Origin: Budorcas taxicolor
Taxonomy: Eukaryota; Chordata; Mammalia; Artiodactyla; Bovidae
Assembly (NCBI RefSeq): GCF_023091745.1
Contig: NC_068925.1
Span: forward strand, 73,163,085-73,227,084
Length of the DNA stretch: 64,000 nt
Reading direction: 5' to 3'
Of this stretch, positions 38,881 to 50,324 are shown one piece after another (the first letter of the stretch is position 1; each line of letters starts with the position of its first letter). Below the pieces are notes generated by a model. The model saw only the letters and a program-made list of their open reading frames with translations, did not search any database and was not told where the DNA came from. The translations under genes and the position numbers were made by a program.

Positions 38881-39418
38881 TAAAAACAGGAAATAGGATG
38901 TTACATGTCATCCTACATTTCTCAGTAAGAAAAAAATTTCAATTTTCAGAAGTAAAACAAGTTTTTTGTTGGATTCATATATACATATATATTTCATATA
39001 TATAGTGTTCATATATATTTATATTGATTTTTTAAAAAACAAAATGTTGTCATAATTCTGTATGTGTTATTTTCCAGTTTGCCTTTTCCCCCACTTCCTA
39101 GTGTATTTGGGATATTTTCCTAAGAGCACATATCCCTTTCATTCTTTTTAATAGTTGCTTTGTATTCATTGCACGACTATATCTAAAGCTGTTTAGTTAG
39201 CTGTCCCCTTGTTGATACATAATTAGATTGTTACCAGTCTTTGGTTATTACAGATCATAATGCTTCAGTGAACCTCTTTGTATGTATATTTTTGTTTTAA
39301 TTTAGAAAACCTTAAGACATTCAGAGTAGTAAAGAGTAATGTAACAAGTTTTCATTTACCTAATTTGTTTATATAGTACATGCTGACAATTTCTCACTCC
39401 AAATTCTTTTTTAAAAAT
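38881..39418 (-). mobile_element. Probable old antisense L1 fragment
   Basis: From about 39040, phrases like CATTCTTTTTAATAGTTGC, CCCTTGTTGATACATAATTAG and ATAATGCTTCAGTGAACCTC recall antisense L1M 3' sequence. 38975-39025 is an AT-rich (TATA)n-like stretch. Confidence 0.5.
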
Positions 39419-39429
39419 TAAAATATTAC

Positions 39430-39820
39430 GTGGAAACCCCCTGGTGGTCTAGTGGTTAGGAGTCAGCAATTTCACTGCTCTGAGCTTGGGTTTGATCCCT
39501 GGTCAGGGAACTAAGATCCCATAAGCGACTTAGCAGCGGCAGCAAGCTGCATCAGATCAGTTCAGTTTAGTCACTCAGTCGTGTCCGACTCTTTACAACC
39601 CCATGAACCGCAGCCCGCCAGGCCTCCCTGTCCATCACCAACTCCCAGAGTCCACCTAAACCCATGTCCATTGTGTCAGCGATGCCATCCAACCATCTCA
39701 TCCTGTTGTCCCCTTCTTCTCCGGCCCTCAGTCTTTCCCAGCATCAGGATCTTTTCAAATGAGTCAACTCTCCACATCAGGTGGCCAAACAGCCAAAAAA
39801 ATAAAAAAATAAAAATAAAA
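39430..39820 (+). mobile_element. CHR-1-type SINE carrying a nested BovB fragment
   Basis: Head CCCCCTGGTGGTCTAGTGG, GGGTTTGATCCCTGGTCAGG and GAACTAAGATCCCATAAGC; the A-rich tail AACAGCCAAAAAAATAAAA appears only after a BovB piece. TAAAATATTAC at 39419-39429 and 39821-39831 is a perfect duplication that spans the whole composite. The SINE therefore inserted first and BovB came later, just before the SINE tail. Confidence 0.93.
39551..39786 (-). mobile_element. BovB 3' tip nested in the CHR-1 SINE
   Basis: ATCAGTTCAGTTTAGTCACTC (in part), CTCAGTCGTGTCCGACTC, CCAGGCCTCCCTGTCCATC and CCAACCATCTCATCC, ending CCACATCAGGTGGCC. About 235 bp of BovB 3' end on the minus strand. Confidence 0.92.
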
Positions 39821-40079
39821 TAAAATATTACAGGTAAAGTTGAGGTCCTCTTAGAATTGATTCCCAGAGGTAACATTGCCCTAAAGCTGTATGTCTCCTT
39901 GCTATTGGTGTTTTAATATTTTTATTACTTATATTTTTATTCATAAACATATATACTCTGATTTGTAGTTTTAAAAATGTGTGTTCACAGATTATATCAT
40001 ATTTTATGACATATTTTATACCCAACATTAATTTTTGAAAGCTTTTTATTTTAAAATTATTATAGACTCAGTAAGTTGC

Positions 40080-40292
40080 AGGGCTTTGCTGGTGGCTCAG
40101 AGGTAAAGAACCCACCTGCCAATGTAGGAGATACGAGTTCAATCCCTGGGTCAGGAAGGTCTCCTGGAAAAGGAAGCAGCAACCTATTCCAGTATTCTTG
40201 CCTGGGAGATCCCCCGGACAGAGGAGCCTGGCAGGCCGCAGCCCACGGAGTCGCAAAGAGCCAGGCACAATCGAGCAACTAAGCAACAGCCA
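40080..40292 (+). mobile_element. Bov-tA SINE
   Basis: GGCTTTGCTGGTGGCTCAG, GAGTTCAATCCCTGGGTCAG, TTCCAGTATTCTTGCCTGG and CGGAGTCGCAAAGAGCCAGG. Inserted in the 3' end of an old antisense L1. Confidence 0.93.
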
Positions 40293-40418
40293 CAGGGTAC
40301 AAAACTAGTACACAGGGCACTCTGTACCCTCCATTCAGCTTCCCTCAGGGCAGCATCTTATAAACTACAGTCTAATAGCACACAGTGCGACGTATAACTA
40401 TAGGACATCAACACGTGT

Positions 40419-41643
40419 TCAGGTAAGTTCAGTTGCTCAGTCCTGTCCGACTCTTTGTGACCCCACTGTCTGCAGCACGCCAGGCCTCCCTGTCCGTCAC
40501 CGACTCCTGGGGTTTACTCAAACCCACGTCCATTGAGTTGGTGATGCCATCCAACAATCTCATCCTCTGTCGTCCCCTTCTCCCACCTTCAATCTTTCCC
40601 AGCATCAGGGTCTTTTCAAATGAGTCAGCTCTTTACATCAGGTGGCCACAGTATTGGACTTTGAGCTTCAACATCAGTCCTTCCAATGAATATTCAGGAC
40701 TGATTTCCCTTAGGATGGACTGGTTGGCTCTCCTTGCAGTCCAAGGGACTCTCAAGAGGCTTCTCCAACACCACAGTTCAAAAGCATCAATTCTTTGGCA
40801 CTCAGCTTTCTTTCTAGTCCAAATCTCACATCCATACATGACTACTGGAAAAACCATAGGTTTGATGAGATGGACCTTTGTTGGCAAAGTAATGTCTCTG
40901 CTTTTGAATATGCTGTCTAGGTTGGTCATAACTTTTCTTCCAAGGAGTAAGCATCTTTTAATTTCATGGCTGCAGTCACTAGCTGCAGTGATTTTGGAGT
41001 CCCCCAAAATAAAGTCTGTCTCTCTTTCCACTGTTTCCCCATCTATTTGCCATGAAGTGATGGGACCAGATGCCATGATCTTCGTTTTCTGAATGTTGAG
41101 CTTTAAGCCAACTTTTTCACTCTCCTCTTTCACTTTCATCAAGAGGCTCTTTAGTTCTTCTTCACTTTCTGGCATAAGGGTGGTGTCTTCCGCATATCTG
41201 ATTTCTCCCGGCAATCTTGATCCAGCCCTGCGTTTTTCATGATGTACTCTGCATGTAAGTTAAATAAGCAGGGTGACGATATACAGCCTTGACGTACTCC
41301 TTTTCCTATTTGGAACCAGTCTATTATTCCATATCCAGTTGTAACTGTTGCTTCCTGACCTGCATACAGATTTCTCAAGGGGCAGGTCAGGTGGTCTGGT
41401 ATTCCCATCTCTTTCTAAATTTTCCACAGTTGATTGTGATCCACACAGTCAAAGCCTTTTGCATAGTCAATAAAGCAGAAATAGATGTTTTTCTGAAATT
41501 CTCTTGCTTTTTCGATGATCCAGTGGATGTTGGCAATTTGATCTCTGGTTCCTCAACCTTTTCTAAAACCAGCTTGAACATGTGGAAGTTCACAGTTCAC
41601 ATATTGCTGAAGCCTGGATTGGAGAATTTTGAACATGCTCAAA
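40419..41643 (-). mobile_element. BovB, 5'-truncated, with TSD
   Basis: Minus strand from the 3' end to the VQAGFRKG region. Blocks on both sides of a frameshift: LYAGQEATVTTGYG, GVRQGCISSPCLFNLH, and then RYAEDTTLMPESEEEL (YADD changed to YAED), VMYGCEIWTRKKAE and WTARRANQSILREIS. ATCAACACGTGT at 40407-40418 and ATCAACATGTGT at 41644-41655 give a 12-bp duplication with one mismatch within an old L1. Inactive. Confidence 0.95.
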
Positions 41644-42080
41644 ATCAACATGTGTAGACTATTGTTAGTTAAAGATCATATTCAGATTTCATCAGTCTTT
41701 ACATGTACTCATTTGTGTGTATGTGTGCCTTTGTACAATATATACATGTGAGTATGTATTTAGTTTCACAAGAAGCTTCCAAACTATTTGCCAGTTGCAA
41801 TTGGTTGTACTGTTTTACATAGGAAACATCCAGTTTCTGTCCTTGCCAGCATTTGACATTGCAACTATTTTTTATTTTAACCATGTTACTAAGTATGTAG
41901 TGATAGCTCATTGTGGTCATAATTTGCATTTTAAATGGCTAAAGATATTGAATGTCTTTTCATGAGCTTGTTTTCCAACCATATTTCCAACCTAGTGAAA
42001 TGTCAGATCATGTCTCTTGCCCATTTTCTGAGTTCTGTTAATATTTCTTCCTTTTTTATTGCCTTAGAAATGTCAGCTTA

Positions 42081-42159
42081 ATTAATTTTTTTATTATTAG
42101 AGTATAATTGCTTTATAATGTTAGTTTTTGCTGTACAACAAAGTGAATCAGCTCTATGT
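42081..42159 (-). mobile_element. 79-bp L1 3' stub with 15-bp TSD
   Basis: ATTAATTTTTTTATTATTAG, TATAATTGCTTTATAATG and CTGTACAACAAAGTGAATC form the extreme L1 3' end. AGAAATGTCAGCTTA (42066-42080) and AGAGATGTCAGCTTA (42160-42174) flank it, one mismatch. Confidence 0.9.
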
Positions 42160-42200
42160 AGAGATGTCAGCTTACTTTAAATCCTCTGGTTTGGTGTTTA

Positions 42201-43336
42201 CTTTCCTCTTATAGTGAGCTTATGCCCGACCTGAGATTGTTGGTGGGAGTCCACTGGGTCCCTAGTCGATGAGGCATCTGGATGTGGTGGTTGAGTTTGC
42301 CCGCCAGATTCATAAACTTTCATCTGGTTCAGACCAACTTTCCTGTACATGTTTTTAGCCCTAGGGCTCCCAACCATGTGAACAGCAGGAGTTTGGCCCC
42401 ACACTCATATATGGCAGGTACTTGGGGTTCTGATCTCTTATATGTAATCCTCTTCTATCCAAAAGGCCGGGCAGATGACCAGTTTCCTGTTTACGTCTCT
42501 GAAGCACTGTTAATGGTTTTCTGCTCCACGCCTCTCTGTCAGGGCAGCGCTCTGCCACCCCAGCAAGAGCATGTGGTTTCCCTTCCAGTCCCATCCGGTG
42601 CATACCCAGCTCTGATAAGCCCTGTTTCTGAAAAACTCCTGGACTGTTTCGTTTCAGCTCCTACTGGCAGCTTTGGTATTGCATTTCTTTTACTGTTCTG
42701 GCACCTAAGATTTTGAACTTTATTATTTCTTTTGAAACGTTTGTTTGAATTTTTAAACACTGTCTCAGTGTGTTGGGTATAAATGGATGGGTTACCATTC
42801 TTAGTCCCTTCTATTGATTGTTAGCTCTCTAAATACTTGTGCTAGAATAAAAATGATGGATTACTAGGAGTGGAATTAAGGAGACAGATGGTAGAAACAT
42901 TTCAAACTGGGATAGAAACTGCCAAGTTCAAACAAGGTTATGCCAGTTTGCCAATTTCTTCCTTCTCTCACCATTACCAATATTAATTGCCATCAGTTTT
43001 TACTCGGTCTTAAGTTTTAGCATTTCAGTTAATTCTTAAAGGAAGGACACCTACTTTTTCAATGACTGTGCACGGGTTTGGTCTAATCAATACAGAAGCT
43101 GCTTTCCTTATGCACACGGAAGTGGTGTCATGGCCGCCCATGTGAGGAGCATGAGTTGGCCCTGTGCCGACCATCTCACGGCAGCTGGACAGAGACGCAG
43201 AGACCAGAACTTTACTTACCGGACACCCGCACAGCTGGGCTTGCTCTCCACATTCCATGCTGATGAGCAGGCACACTGTCCTTGGCTGAGACAGAGTGGA
43301 AGGTGGGTTTGTGGAGGCCAAGCTGGTAGTGTGTGT
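42201..43336. other. Unassigned intron sequence
   Basis: No repeat recognised with confidence. The 144-codon plus ORF at 42282-42716 and its antisense partner show no known domain or conserved codon pattern that I can see. Confidence 0.5.
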
Positions 43337-43553
43337 GTGCACTCAGGCATGTCCCACTCTTTACGACCCCATGCACTCTGTAGGCTGCCAGACTCCTCTG
43401 TCCATGGGGTTTCCCAGGCAAGAATACTGGAGCGGGTTGCTGTTTCCTTCTCCAGGGAATCTTCCCGCCCAGGGATCGAACCTAGGTCTCCTGCACTGCA
43501 GGTGGTCTCCTGCATTGTAGGTGAATTCCTTACCAGCTGAGCTACCAGGGAGC
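43337..43553 (-). mobile_element. Bov-tA SINE with internal 19-bp duplication
   Basis: Minus strand: GCACTCAGGCATGTCCCAC, GGGGTTTCCCAGGCAAGAATAC (part), GGGATCGAACCTAGGTCTCC and AGCTGAGCTACCAGGGAGCC. The tRNA-like head is lengthened because GGTCTCCTGCACTGCAGGT (43485-43503) is repeated with two changes at 43504-43522. Confidence 0.93.
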
Positions 43554-44312
43554 CAGTATTAGGGTCCCTAGTTTTTGGGTCCCTCAAGCCAGAATCACTG
43601 GTAGAGGCTGCCAGATTGTATGTGAACAAAGGTGTTTTTTCTGAGAAATAGACCGTATGTGCCTTGAACTTGACATTTCCCACTCCACTATTTCTTTGGG
43701 GGGAATGGGGAATGTTGACTTCATTTGACTCTTCAGAGTCAGGGGAAAGTGACAACACTCAGGGGTGTCTCACCATGCAACATCGTATTCTGATGTTTTG
43801 TACATAAATATGTTAATAACTGGCAACAGGAACTTCTGCCACAATTATCTGGGTTTGAAGCTCATTTTTTCTCTCATAGAGAGTCTTTTTTGAATACTCA
43901 CACTATCTCAGTATGCCACAAGCTGCGCCTAGGTAGTGAGCTTGTCATTTCTGGAGGTGTGTTGATGGCACATGGACGGTGAGTTTTGAAGTGTGGCTGG
44001 ACTAATGGCCTCTGGTTAGCATCTTGCCTTGAAGGGCAGCCTGTGCCTGGTGGCTCCACCAGCCCTCAGGGCCACAGAGTTCCTTCCAGTCAGCACTCTG
44101 CTCTCAGGGCTGAGGTCTTATAGGCGGGATTGTTTGCATTTTTCCTAGGAGGGCCATATTGTTTATTCAAGCAGGTAGGGAAAAACTCACATGTTCAGTG
44201 ATGCCAGGGATCAACTCTACACTTGATTTTGATTAAAAAAAAAACAAACAAACTTGTCAATGAACAGCTTAATTGAGGTTTAAGGATTTTTTGCAGGTTT
44301 TTTCCCTTAGAG
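43554..44312. other. Unassigned intron sequence
   Basis: Nothing recognised. Confidence 0.55.
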
Positions 44313-44505
44313 ACAGGATGATGTAGTGGAAAGTGGAAGGGATTTAGAGTCAGACTGACCCGAGTTCTGTCCAAAACCCCACTGCAGTCCAGCTGTGTGA
44401 TTTCATAAAAGTTGCTTAACCTCACTCATCTTTCCTCATACTCATGAATTAAAGATGCTACTTATCTACCCTGAAAGACCGTCATGAGGATTCGTGACGC
44501 TTCCA
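44313..44505 (+). repeat. MIR SINE
   Basis: Nearly complete: GATGTAGTGGAAAGTGGAAGG, TTAGAGTCAGACTGACCCGAG (part), CAGCTGTGTGATTTCATAAAAG, CATACTCATGAATTAAAGATG and CGTCATGAGGATTCGTGACG. Confidence 0.85.
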
Positions 44506-44509
44506 AGAC

Positions 44510-45060
44510 ACGTCCAATCTTACTGCTCCCTGCTTATAACTCCTTTAACATCGTCTTGTTATTTCTTTGGATAATTTAAAAATTTACATTGTGACTTACA
44601 AGACCTAACCCCCTCTCTAGCCTGACCCAGCTTTATGCTCACGCTCAATGTCAGCCAGTGGCACACACGCTTGTCAGACTGTCCCTGAGGCCTTGGAAAT
44701 GCCCTTCTTGTGCCTGTGACTCTTGCTGTGTCTCTCTGCTGGCCTAGTTCCTACCCATGCTTCAAGCCCCAAGGTGGACTTCAGACCTCCCCTGTGAGAC
44801 CTTCCCAACTGCCCTGTCCCACCTCAGGCAGGTAAGCCTCACTTTCAGAGGCTCTCCTTGCCGTGGGCAGTTTCCTCTTCGAGCTTTCATGCCCTGAGAA
44901 TGCTGCTGTTTAATATCTGCCTCTTCCAATAGATGAAAGGTCTGTGAAGACAGTATCTCTCTTGTTTATTCTACACCTCTACCATTGAACATAGTACCAA
45001 CACCCAATAAGTGCTTGGTAAGTGTTCATTAAAGGAATGAATGAATGAAGCAGGATGCAA
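44510..45060 (+). mobile_element. L2 LINE 3' region
   Basis: CAAGACCTAACCCCCTCTC, TTCCTACCCATGCTTCAAGC, GTGAGACCTTCCCAACTGCC, GAAAGGTCTGTGAAGACAG and CCCAATAAGTGCTTGGTAAG, ending in AATGAATGAATG. A second L2/MIR-like tail follows (45075-45115). Confidence 0.75.
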
Positions 45061-45115
45061 ACACTTAATTCAGTGCCTGACACTTGGTAGGCCCTCAGTA
45101 AGTATTGATTCCTTT

Positions 45116-47152
45116 TCACTTTTAACCTCTTCCTCCCCACCTGAAAGTTGTCTGCCTCGATCGTGGATAATGGACAACTATTTGTAGCTGATTTTGATAA
45201 TGATGGCAGTGTTTCCATGATTCCACCTCATCACTAATACTCAAAAACTAGAGTTTTAAAAGTGTAGTTGAAGAATTCAAAATAAAATGTTAAAAGAAGA
45301 GCACTGAAGTACTCCTCAGCTGAATAGAGAACAAAAATGTTGCCCAGTTGCGTTTCACTGTGGGCATATATTTGTGGAGGCGTCATGGGCTGGTGCTCTA
45401 TTGTGACATAAAGTATATTGGTTAATACTTTTAATTGCCTCCCACTGCCTTTATCTCTCCCATTAAAGAACAAGTGCATCATGGAAAAAGTTCTAAAAAT
45501 AGAGCCTGCCTGGTTTATGGAGAAGGGTGTTTATGACGGGAATTAAGCACGTGTTTAGCTCACATGTCTTAAGCCCCGAATCAGGCTTTCTTCTGTGGCC
45601 GGGGCCTCGCTTAGCATCCAGCGTGCCCTGTTTATTGGAATACACTTTTTCTGGTGGGAACAGACTCTGTCCTCATTTTGTGATCGTAAAAAACCCATGT
45701 TGTTTCTAAGCAGGGGAGGTTTTTGGAGCTGTACTTGGGGAAAGGGAAACAGATGCAGGTATAGGTGCTGAGGGCGGGGTTGTGCCTGGAATAAGGGGTT
45801 TAAGGAAAGCAGGATTTCACTTCACTCACAGTGGGAGGGTGTCTGAGGCAGCTGTGAGGGATGAGGGTGATGGTGGAGTTCATGGAGCGGGCTCTGTCTG
45901 TGGCCTTGATCGATAAACGAAGCCAGTTTGGAAGGTAAAGTGGTGAGCTCCCCAGGGCTTCCCTGAAAGAGGAACTTCTCATTCTCTGTGTTTGACTCTG
46001 GTTTCTTCTGCCATCATCCAGGGAGATGACGCTGACCTCCTCCGTGAGATGGTGGGCTTGAGGTGGCTGGCTCCTCTGACTCTGGCTCGGGTTCCTCCTG
46101 GCTATGTTGGACTGGCCCAGTGTTCGGGCTCCCAGGGAGACTTTGCACGCTGCTCTGTCCTGTGCTGCTCTCTGGTTCAAACCCACACCCCCTCCTTCCT
46201 GGAGCTCTTCAGCATCGTGTAGCAGGCCTCCCCGTGCTTCTAGACTTGCCTCTTCTGATCCTTCTTCCCCGCTGAGGCCCGATTATCCTCGCGGAGAGCA
46301 GTTTGGTTATGCACCTCCTTTACGTAAAGTTCTTACCGTTGCATAAACAGCACATCAAAGCTTGACCCCTCCCTTATATTTAGCTTAATTTCTCAATATT
46401 ACCCTCTCTATATCCCCTCTCCTTCCCACCCCTGCCACCACCACATGAGAATAGCCACGACAGAAAGCAAAGACTTCCTCTGCCTCAGCACAGCAGGCTT
46501 CTCCCACACTGATCTCTTACACCACTTCCGTTACCTGTCTCAGCTTGTACACACAGCATGCTGGAAGAGTCCAGAATTTTGTCTGTCTGGAAGTGGGGAC
46601 AATCACCTTGCCCCCAAGCTTTTCTGATGACTGAAGTCAAGTTGCTGTCTCTTTTCCTCTTAAGGTTCTTCTATCCATTGAGTCTCTTACGACGTTAAGT
46701 ATTGTATTTTCACAGTTTGTTTGCACATCTCTTTTCTGCTCTAAACTATGGAATCTTTGGATATTTGTGGGTAACTTCTGGTGTCCAAGAGTCCATGGCT
46801 CTTTTTATTAGAATAGGTCCATAGCATTGATGGGGTCTCCGAAGCTGTTTTGTCCTTTTTTCCCCCCAATAAATTAATTTTATCCGTCTACTTTTCTTTT
46901 CAGGCCATATTAGTTTTGTCCTTCTTGGTCGCCAATCTTTGAGGAAGTCCAAGCCTTTAGGTAAAAAGGATGTACTGTAGGAGCTGAGCTTTCCTGATTC
47001 TCACTGAGAATCTCCTGAACCAATCCTTTCTTTATTTATACAAAAATACTAGTGTTTGAATACTACTTAACTCTTTGCAAGAATAATTTGCATATGCGTA
47101 CACACATTTATATCTATAGTCTTATCTGCCCTTCACAATATCTGCCTGGTAT
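45116..47152. other. Repeat-poor intron block
   Basis: About 2 kb with no nameable repeat. It contains overlapping short ORFs at 45800-46346 on both strands, without recognisable domains, and a G+C-richer segment at about 45990-46320. Confidence 0.5.
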
Positions 47153-47372
47153 TGAGCTTCCCAGGTGGGTATAGTGGAAAAGAACCTGCCTGCCAATGCA
47201 GGAGATGTAAGAGACATGGGTTCAATCCCCGAGTCAGGAAGATCTGGAGGAGGGCATGGCAACCCACTCCAGTATTCTTGCCCAGAGAATCCAATGGACA
47301 GAGGGCCATGGTCCATAGGGTCACAAAGAGTCAGACATGATTGAAGCAACTTAGCACACACGCACACACATA
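47153..47372 (+). mobile_element. Bov-tA2 SINE
   Basis: GAGCTTCCCAGGTGGGTATAG, GGAGATGTAAGAGACATGGG, AACCCACTCCAGTATTCTTG and CATGATTGAAGCAACTTAGC, ending in CA-rich ACACACGCACACACA. Confidence 0.93.
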
Positions 47373-47384
47373 AGTAGTGTTAAC

Positions 47385-47452
47385 TTCATTTTTCAGGTGG
47401 GGAAACTGAGTCATGGAGACTTTGCCTTGCTCAAGGTTGATCAGCTGTACCA
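47385..47452 (-). repeat. MIR fragment
   Basis: TTCATTTTTCAGGTGGGGAAACTG (part), ACTTTGCCTTGCTCAAGG and TTGATCAGCTG, reverse MIR. Confidence 0.6.
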
Positions 47453-47455
47453 CTC

Positions 47456-47792
47456 ATATGTGCAATCTAAAATAGAACACAAACGAGCTTCTCTACCAAA
47501 CAGAAACAGACCCACAGACACAGAGAATAGACGTGTGGGTGCCAAGGAGGAGGGGGGTGAGGGAAGGGAGAATTAGGAGTTTGGGGTCAACAAACTATTA
47601 TATATCGGGTGGATACTCAACAAGGTCCTGCCGTATAGCATAGGGAAATATATTCAATATCCTATGACAAACAGTAATGGAAAATAATATGAAAAATTAT
47701 ATATATATATAACAGACTCACTTTGCTATACAGCAGAAACTAGCACAACATTGTAAATCAACGACACATCAATAAAGCAAATTTTTTAAAAA
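47456..47792 (+). mobile_element. Older cetartiodactyl L1 3' end, sense
   Basis: AAACAGAAACAGACCCACAG, AATAGACGTGTGGGTGCC, CCGTATAGCATAGGGAAATA, TTTGCTATACAGCAGAAAC and CAACATTGTAAATCAACGAC, then AATAAAGCAAATTTTTT. This is the sense counterpart of the antisense L1 3' end at 22815. Confidence 0.88.
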
Positions 47793-48409
47793 GGCTTATC
47801 AACGGTGAAATCAAGACTGGAATCAGCTGAGTTCAGCCTGCTAGAACTGTATCTTGGTTGACTTACTGTTTGCCGCCCTGTCCCTAATGGTTTCCCCAGT
47901 CTGCTGTCTAACGTCCTCCCTTCTCACCACCCCCAACTTCACACACAGTTCCATGTGTACACGTCTGTGACTCATGTTTTTCAATCAGTGCTTTGGTTGT
48001 GTGGTTCCATTCCAGGTCTGCTCTTGAGCTCCACGCCTACATCTCTTTCAGCTGGTTTGGGACATTCCTTACAGTGCAATGTCACGCTGTGGTTTAGACT
48101 GTTGCTGTCCAGTGTTGTGACTGTGTGTGACTGTGGAGCAGCTGGGATGTGGTTCATCTGAACTGAGAGGTGTCTTATACTTACTGTGTTTTAATCACTA
48201 TGAGAAAAGGAATGTAAAATATCTCACTGATAATCTCCTATATGGGTAGTGGTAGAAGGGAGTTGGAAAATGGTGAATGGATCCCGAGTCACAGGTATTT
48301 GGTGGTAGAAGCAACAGAACTCCCTGGTGGTTTAGTTCTGGAGTTTTCTTGAAAGCCTATGGCAGCTCCATACCTTGAGGTACCACAGCGGGAGAGAGTG
48401 GCATTAAGA
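47793..48409. other. Unassigned intron sequence
   Basis: Nothing named with confidence. Confidence 0.55.
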
Positions 48410-48850
48410 AAGCCAAGCAAGGAGAGTGTTTCAAGAAGGAAGAGGCGTGAACATCTGTAAACAGCTCCTGAGAGCATGAGTTAGATCAGGATGGAAGCAA
48501 TCACTGGATTTAGCACCACTGAGATTGTTGGTGACCTTGACAATACCTATTTGATTAGAGAGTGGAGACAGGTCAGATTGGGATGTGCTGAAGGTGATTG
48601 GAGGGGAGAATGTGGAGACGTTGTGTTTGGATTATTCTTTAAAAAAGTCTGGCTATAAATGGGAGCAGCAAAAGGAATCAAGCAAGAAAAGGGAGTTGAT
48701 TGATGTTTAAAGATGCTGATGGAATGATCCTGTGTCCAAGGAAAGGTTTACGGGAACAAAATGGGGGGAATCATGGGTGTTGTAAAGAACTTGAGGAGGG
48801 GGAGCAGGATGAGATTCAAAACACATGAGAGAAATAGACCTTTGATAGAA
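48410..48850. repeat. Probable ancient interspersed repeat, family not named
   Basis: GAGAGTGTTTCAAGAAGGAAG, CACTGGATTTAGCACCACTG, GGTGACCTTGACAATACC and AGTCTGGCTATAAATGGGAG form a string of words that I associate with a widespread old mammalian repeat, but I cannot assign it. Confidence 0.4.
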
Positions 48851-49121
48851 AGAAGGCGCTTCCTCTGTTGAAACAGAAAGGAGGCAGGTGGGTAAGGATA
48901 GAGACTGATTTATAGATACATGACCATTGGAAGACTGTTTTTGTTACTTTTCTTTCAGTGATTCATTAGGTAAAAAACATGAGCTAAGAGTGAGGTGAAG
49001 CAGGGAAGCACTTAAGAGCTTCTAGTGAGATGTTGCAATTTCTCATCCACATCAGCAAAAAATCACTTTGCATGGTAACATTCATTTGACACTGAAGGGT
49101 TTCAAGGTAAGTATAAACTAA

Positions 49122-49761
49122 AATCATGGCATCCAGCAAATAGATGGGGAAACAATGAAAACACTGACAGACTTTATATTTTTGGGCTCCAAAATTACTG
49201 CAGATGGTGACTGCAGCCATGAAATTAAAAGACACTTACTCCTTCGAAGGAAAGCTATGACCAACCTAGATAGCATATTAAAAAGCAGAGTCATTACTTT
49301 GCCAACAAAGGTCCATCTCATCAAAGCTATGGTTTTTCCACTGATCATGTATGGATGTGAGAGTTGGACTGTAAAGAAAGCTGAATGCTGAAGAATTGAT
49401 GCTTTTGAGCTGTAGTGTTGGAGAAGCCTCTTGAGAGTCCCTTGGACTGCAAGGAGATCCAACCAGTCCATGCTAAAGGAAATCAGTCCTGAATATTCAT
49501 TGGAAGGACTGATGCTGAAGCTGAAACTTCAATACTTTGGCCACCCAATGTGAAGAATTGACTCATTTGAAAAGACCCTGATGCTGGGAAAGATTGACAG
49601 CGGGAAGAGAAGGGGACAACAGAGGTTGGATGGCATCACCAACTCTATGGACATGAATTTGAGTAAGCTCCGGGAATTGGTGATGGACAGGAAGGCCTGG
49701 TGTGCTGCAGTCTATGGGGTTTCAAAGAGTCAGACACAACTGAGCAACTGAACTGACTGAT
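49122..49761 (+). mobile_element. BovB 3' fragment, sense
   Basis: Starts ATCATGGCATCCAGCAAATAG (about 20 nt deleted after KIMAS) and ends ACAACTGAGCAACTGAACTG. It encodes DFIFLGSKITADGDCSHEIK and MVFPLIMYGCESWTVKKAEC before a stop (TGCTGA) at 49386-49391. No full frame. Confidence 0.94.
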
Positions 49762-50013
49762 GTGGTCCTACTTCTTTCTTAATCTAGCTAGGTGTGGCCT
49801 GGGGACTAGTGGTTACTCTTCAGGAAGATAGACTCTGGCCAATGTGGCTGGTTCAGGACTTTCATTGGAAAGTCCTGGAGAAGGTCCATCATGGGAGGTG
49901 GTGCCTTTGATGACAGGTGTCTTGTTGCTATCATTCAGAAGTCCTATGGAGAAACAGTAGTTCATGAAGAGTCAGTATACAACAGAAGAAAAGCATTGAA
50001 TTACGAAACTGGA

Positions 50014-50119
50014 CATGAGTTTGGGTAAACTCCAGGAGTTGGTGATGGACAGGGAGGCCTGGCATGCTGCAGTCCCTGGGATCGCAAAGAGTTGGACACG
50101 ACTGAGCGACTGAACTGAG
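50014..50119 (+). mobile_element. BovB 3' tip, about 105 bp
   Basis: CATGAGTTTGGGTAAACTCC, GGTGATGGACAGGGAGGCC and GAGTTGGACACGACTGAGCG. GAAACTGGAC at 50005-50014 and 50120-50129 flanks it. Minimal 3' insertion. Confidence 0.9.
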
Positions 50120-50134
50120 GAAACTGGACTTGAG

Positions 50135-50230
50135 CTTGTGGCCCTGTTTTGTCATCTGCTATGTGACTATGAGCAAATCATTTACTCTGGGTTTATTTTC
50201 CCAGTCTGTGAAAGAAGAAAAACACCAGCC
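50135..50230 (+). repeat. MIR fragment
   Basis: TCATCTGCTATGTGACTATGAG, CAAATCATTTACTCTGGG and TTTTCCCAGTCTGTGAAAG follow MIR. Confidence 0.6.
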
Positions 50231-50324
50231 TTCCTGTTTCATGAGGTGGCGTGAGATGTGACGGCATATGTCAGTGTTCTATGAAAGGCAATTCAGGCTG
50301 TACAAATAGATTTGTGAAGAGGCT

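Larger units (their letters stand above)
40028..42200 (-). mobile_element. Old antisense L1 (L1M type), host of insertions
   Basis: Pieces at about 40028-40079, 40293-40418, 41644-42080 and from 42160 read as antisense L1 3' end and ORF2 C-terminal region (CCATTCAGCTTCCCTCAGG, TTTACATGTACTCATTTGTG, CCTTGCCAGCATTTGACATTG, GATAGCTCATTGTGGTCATAATTTG in part). A Bov-tA, a BovB and an L1 stub sit inside it. Confidence 0.75.

Noticed and set aside
42282..42716. 144-aa plus-strand ORF
   Set aside because: No known domain, no splice or start context, and an equally open antisense frame. Chance is likely in 64 kb.
48318..48366. Start of a CHR-1 SINE
   Set aside because: Only about 25 nt (ACTCCCTGGTGGTTTAG) match. 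The rest of the element and its tail are missing.
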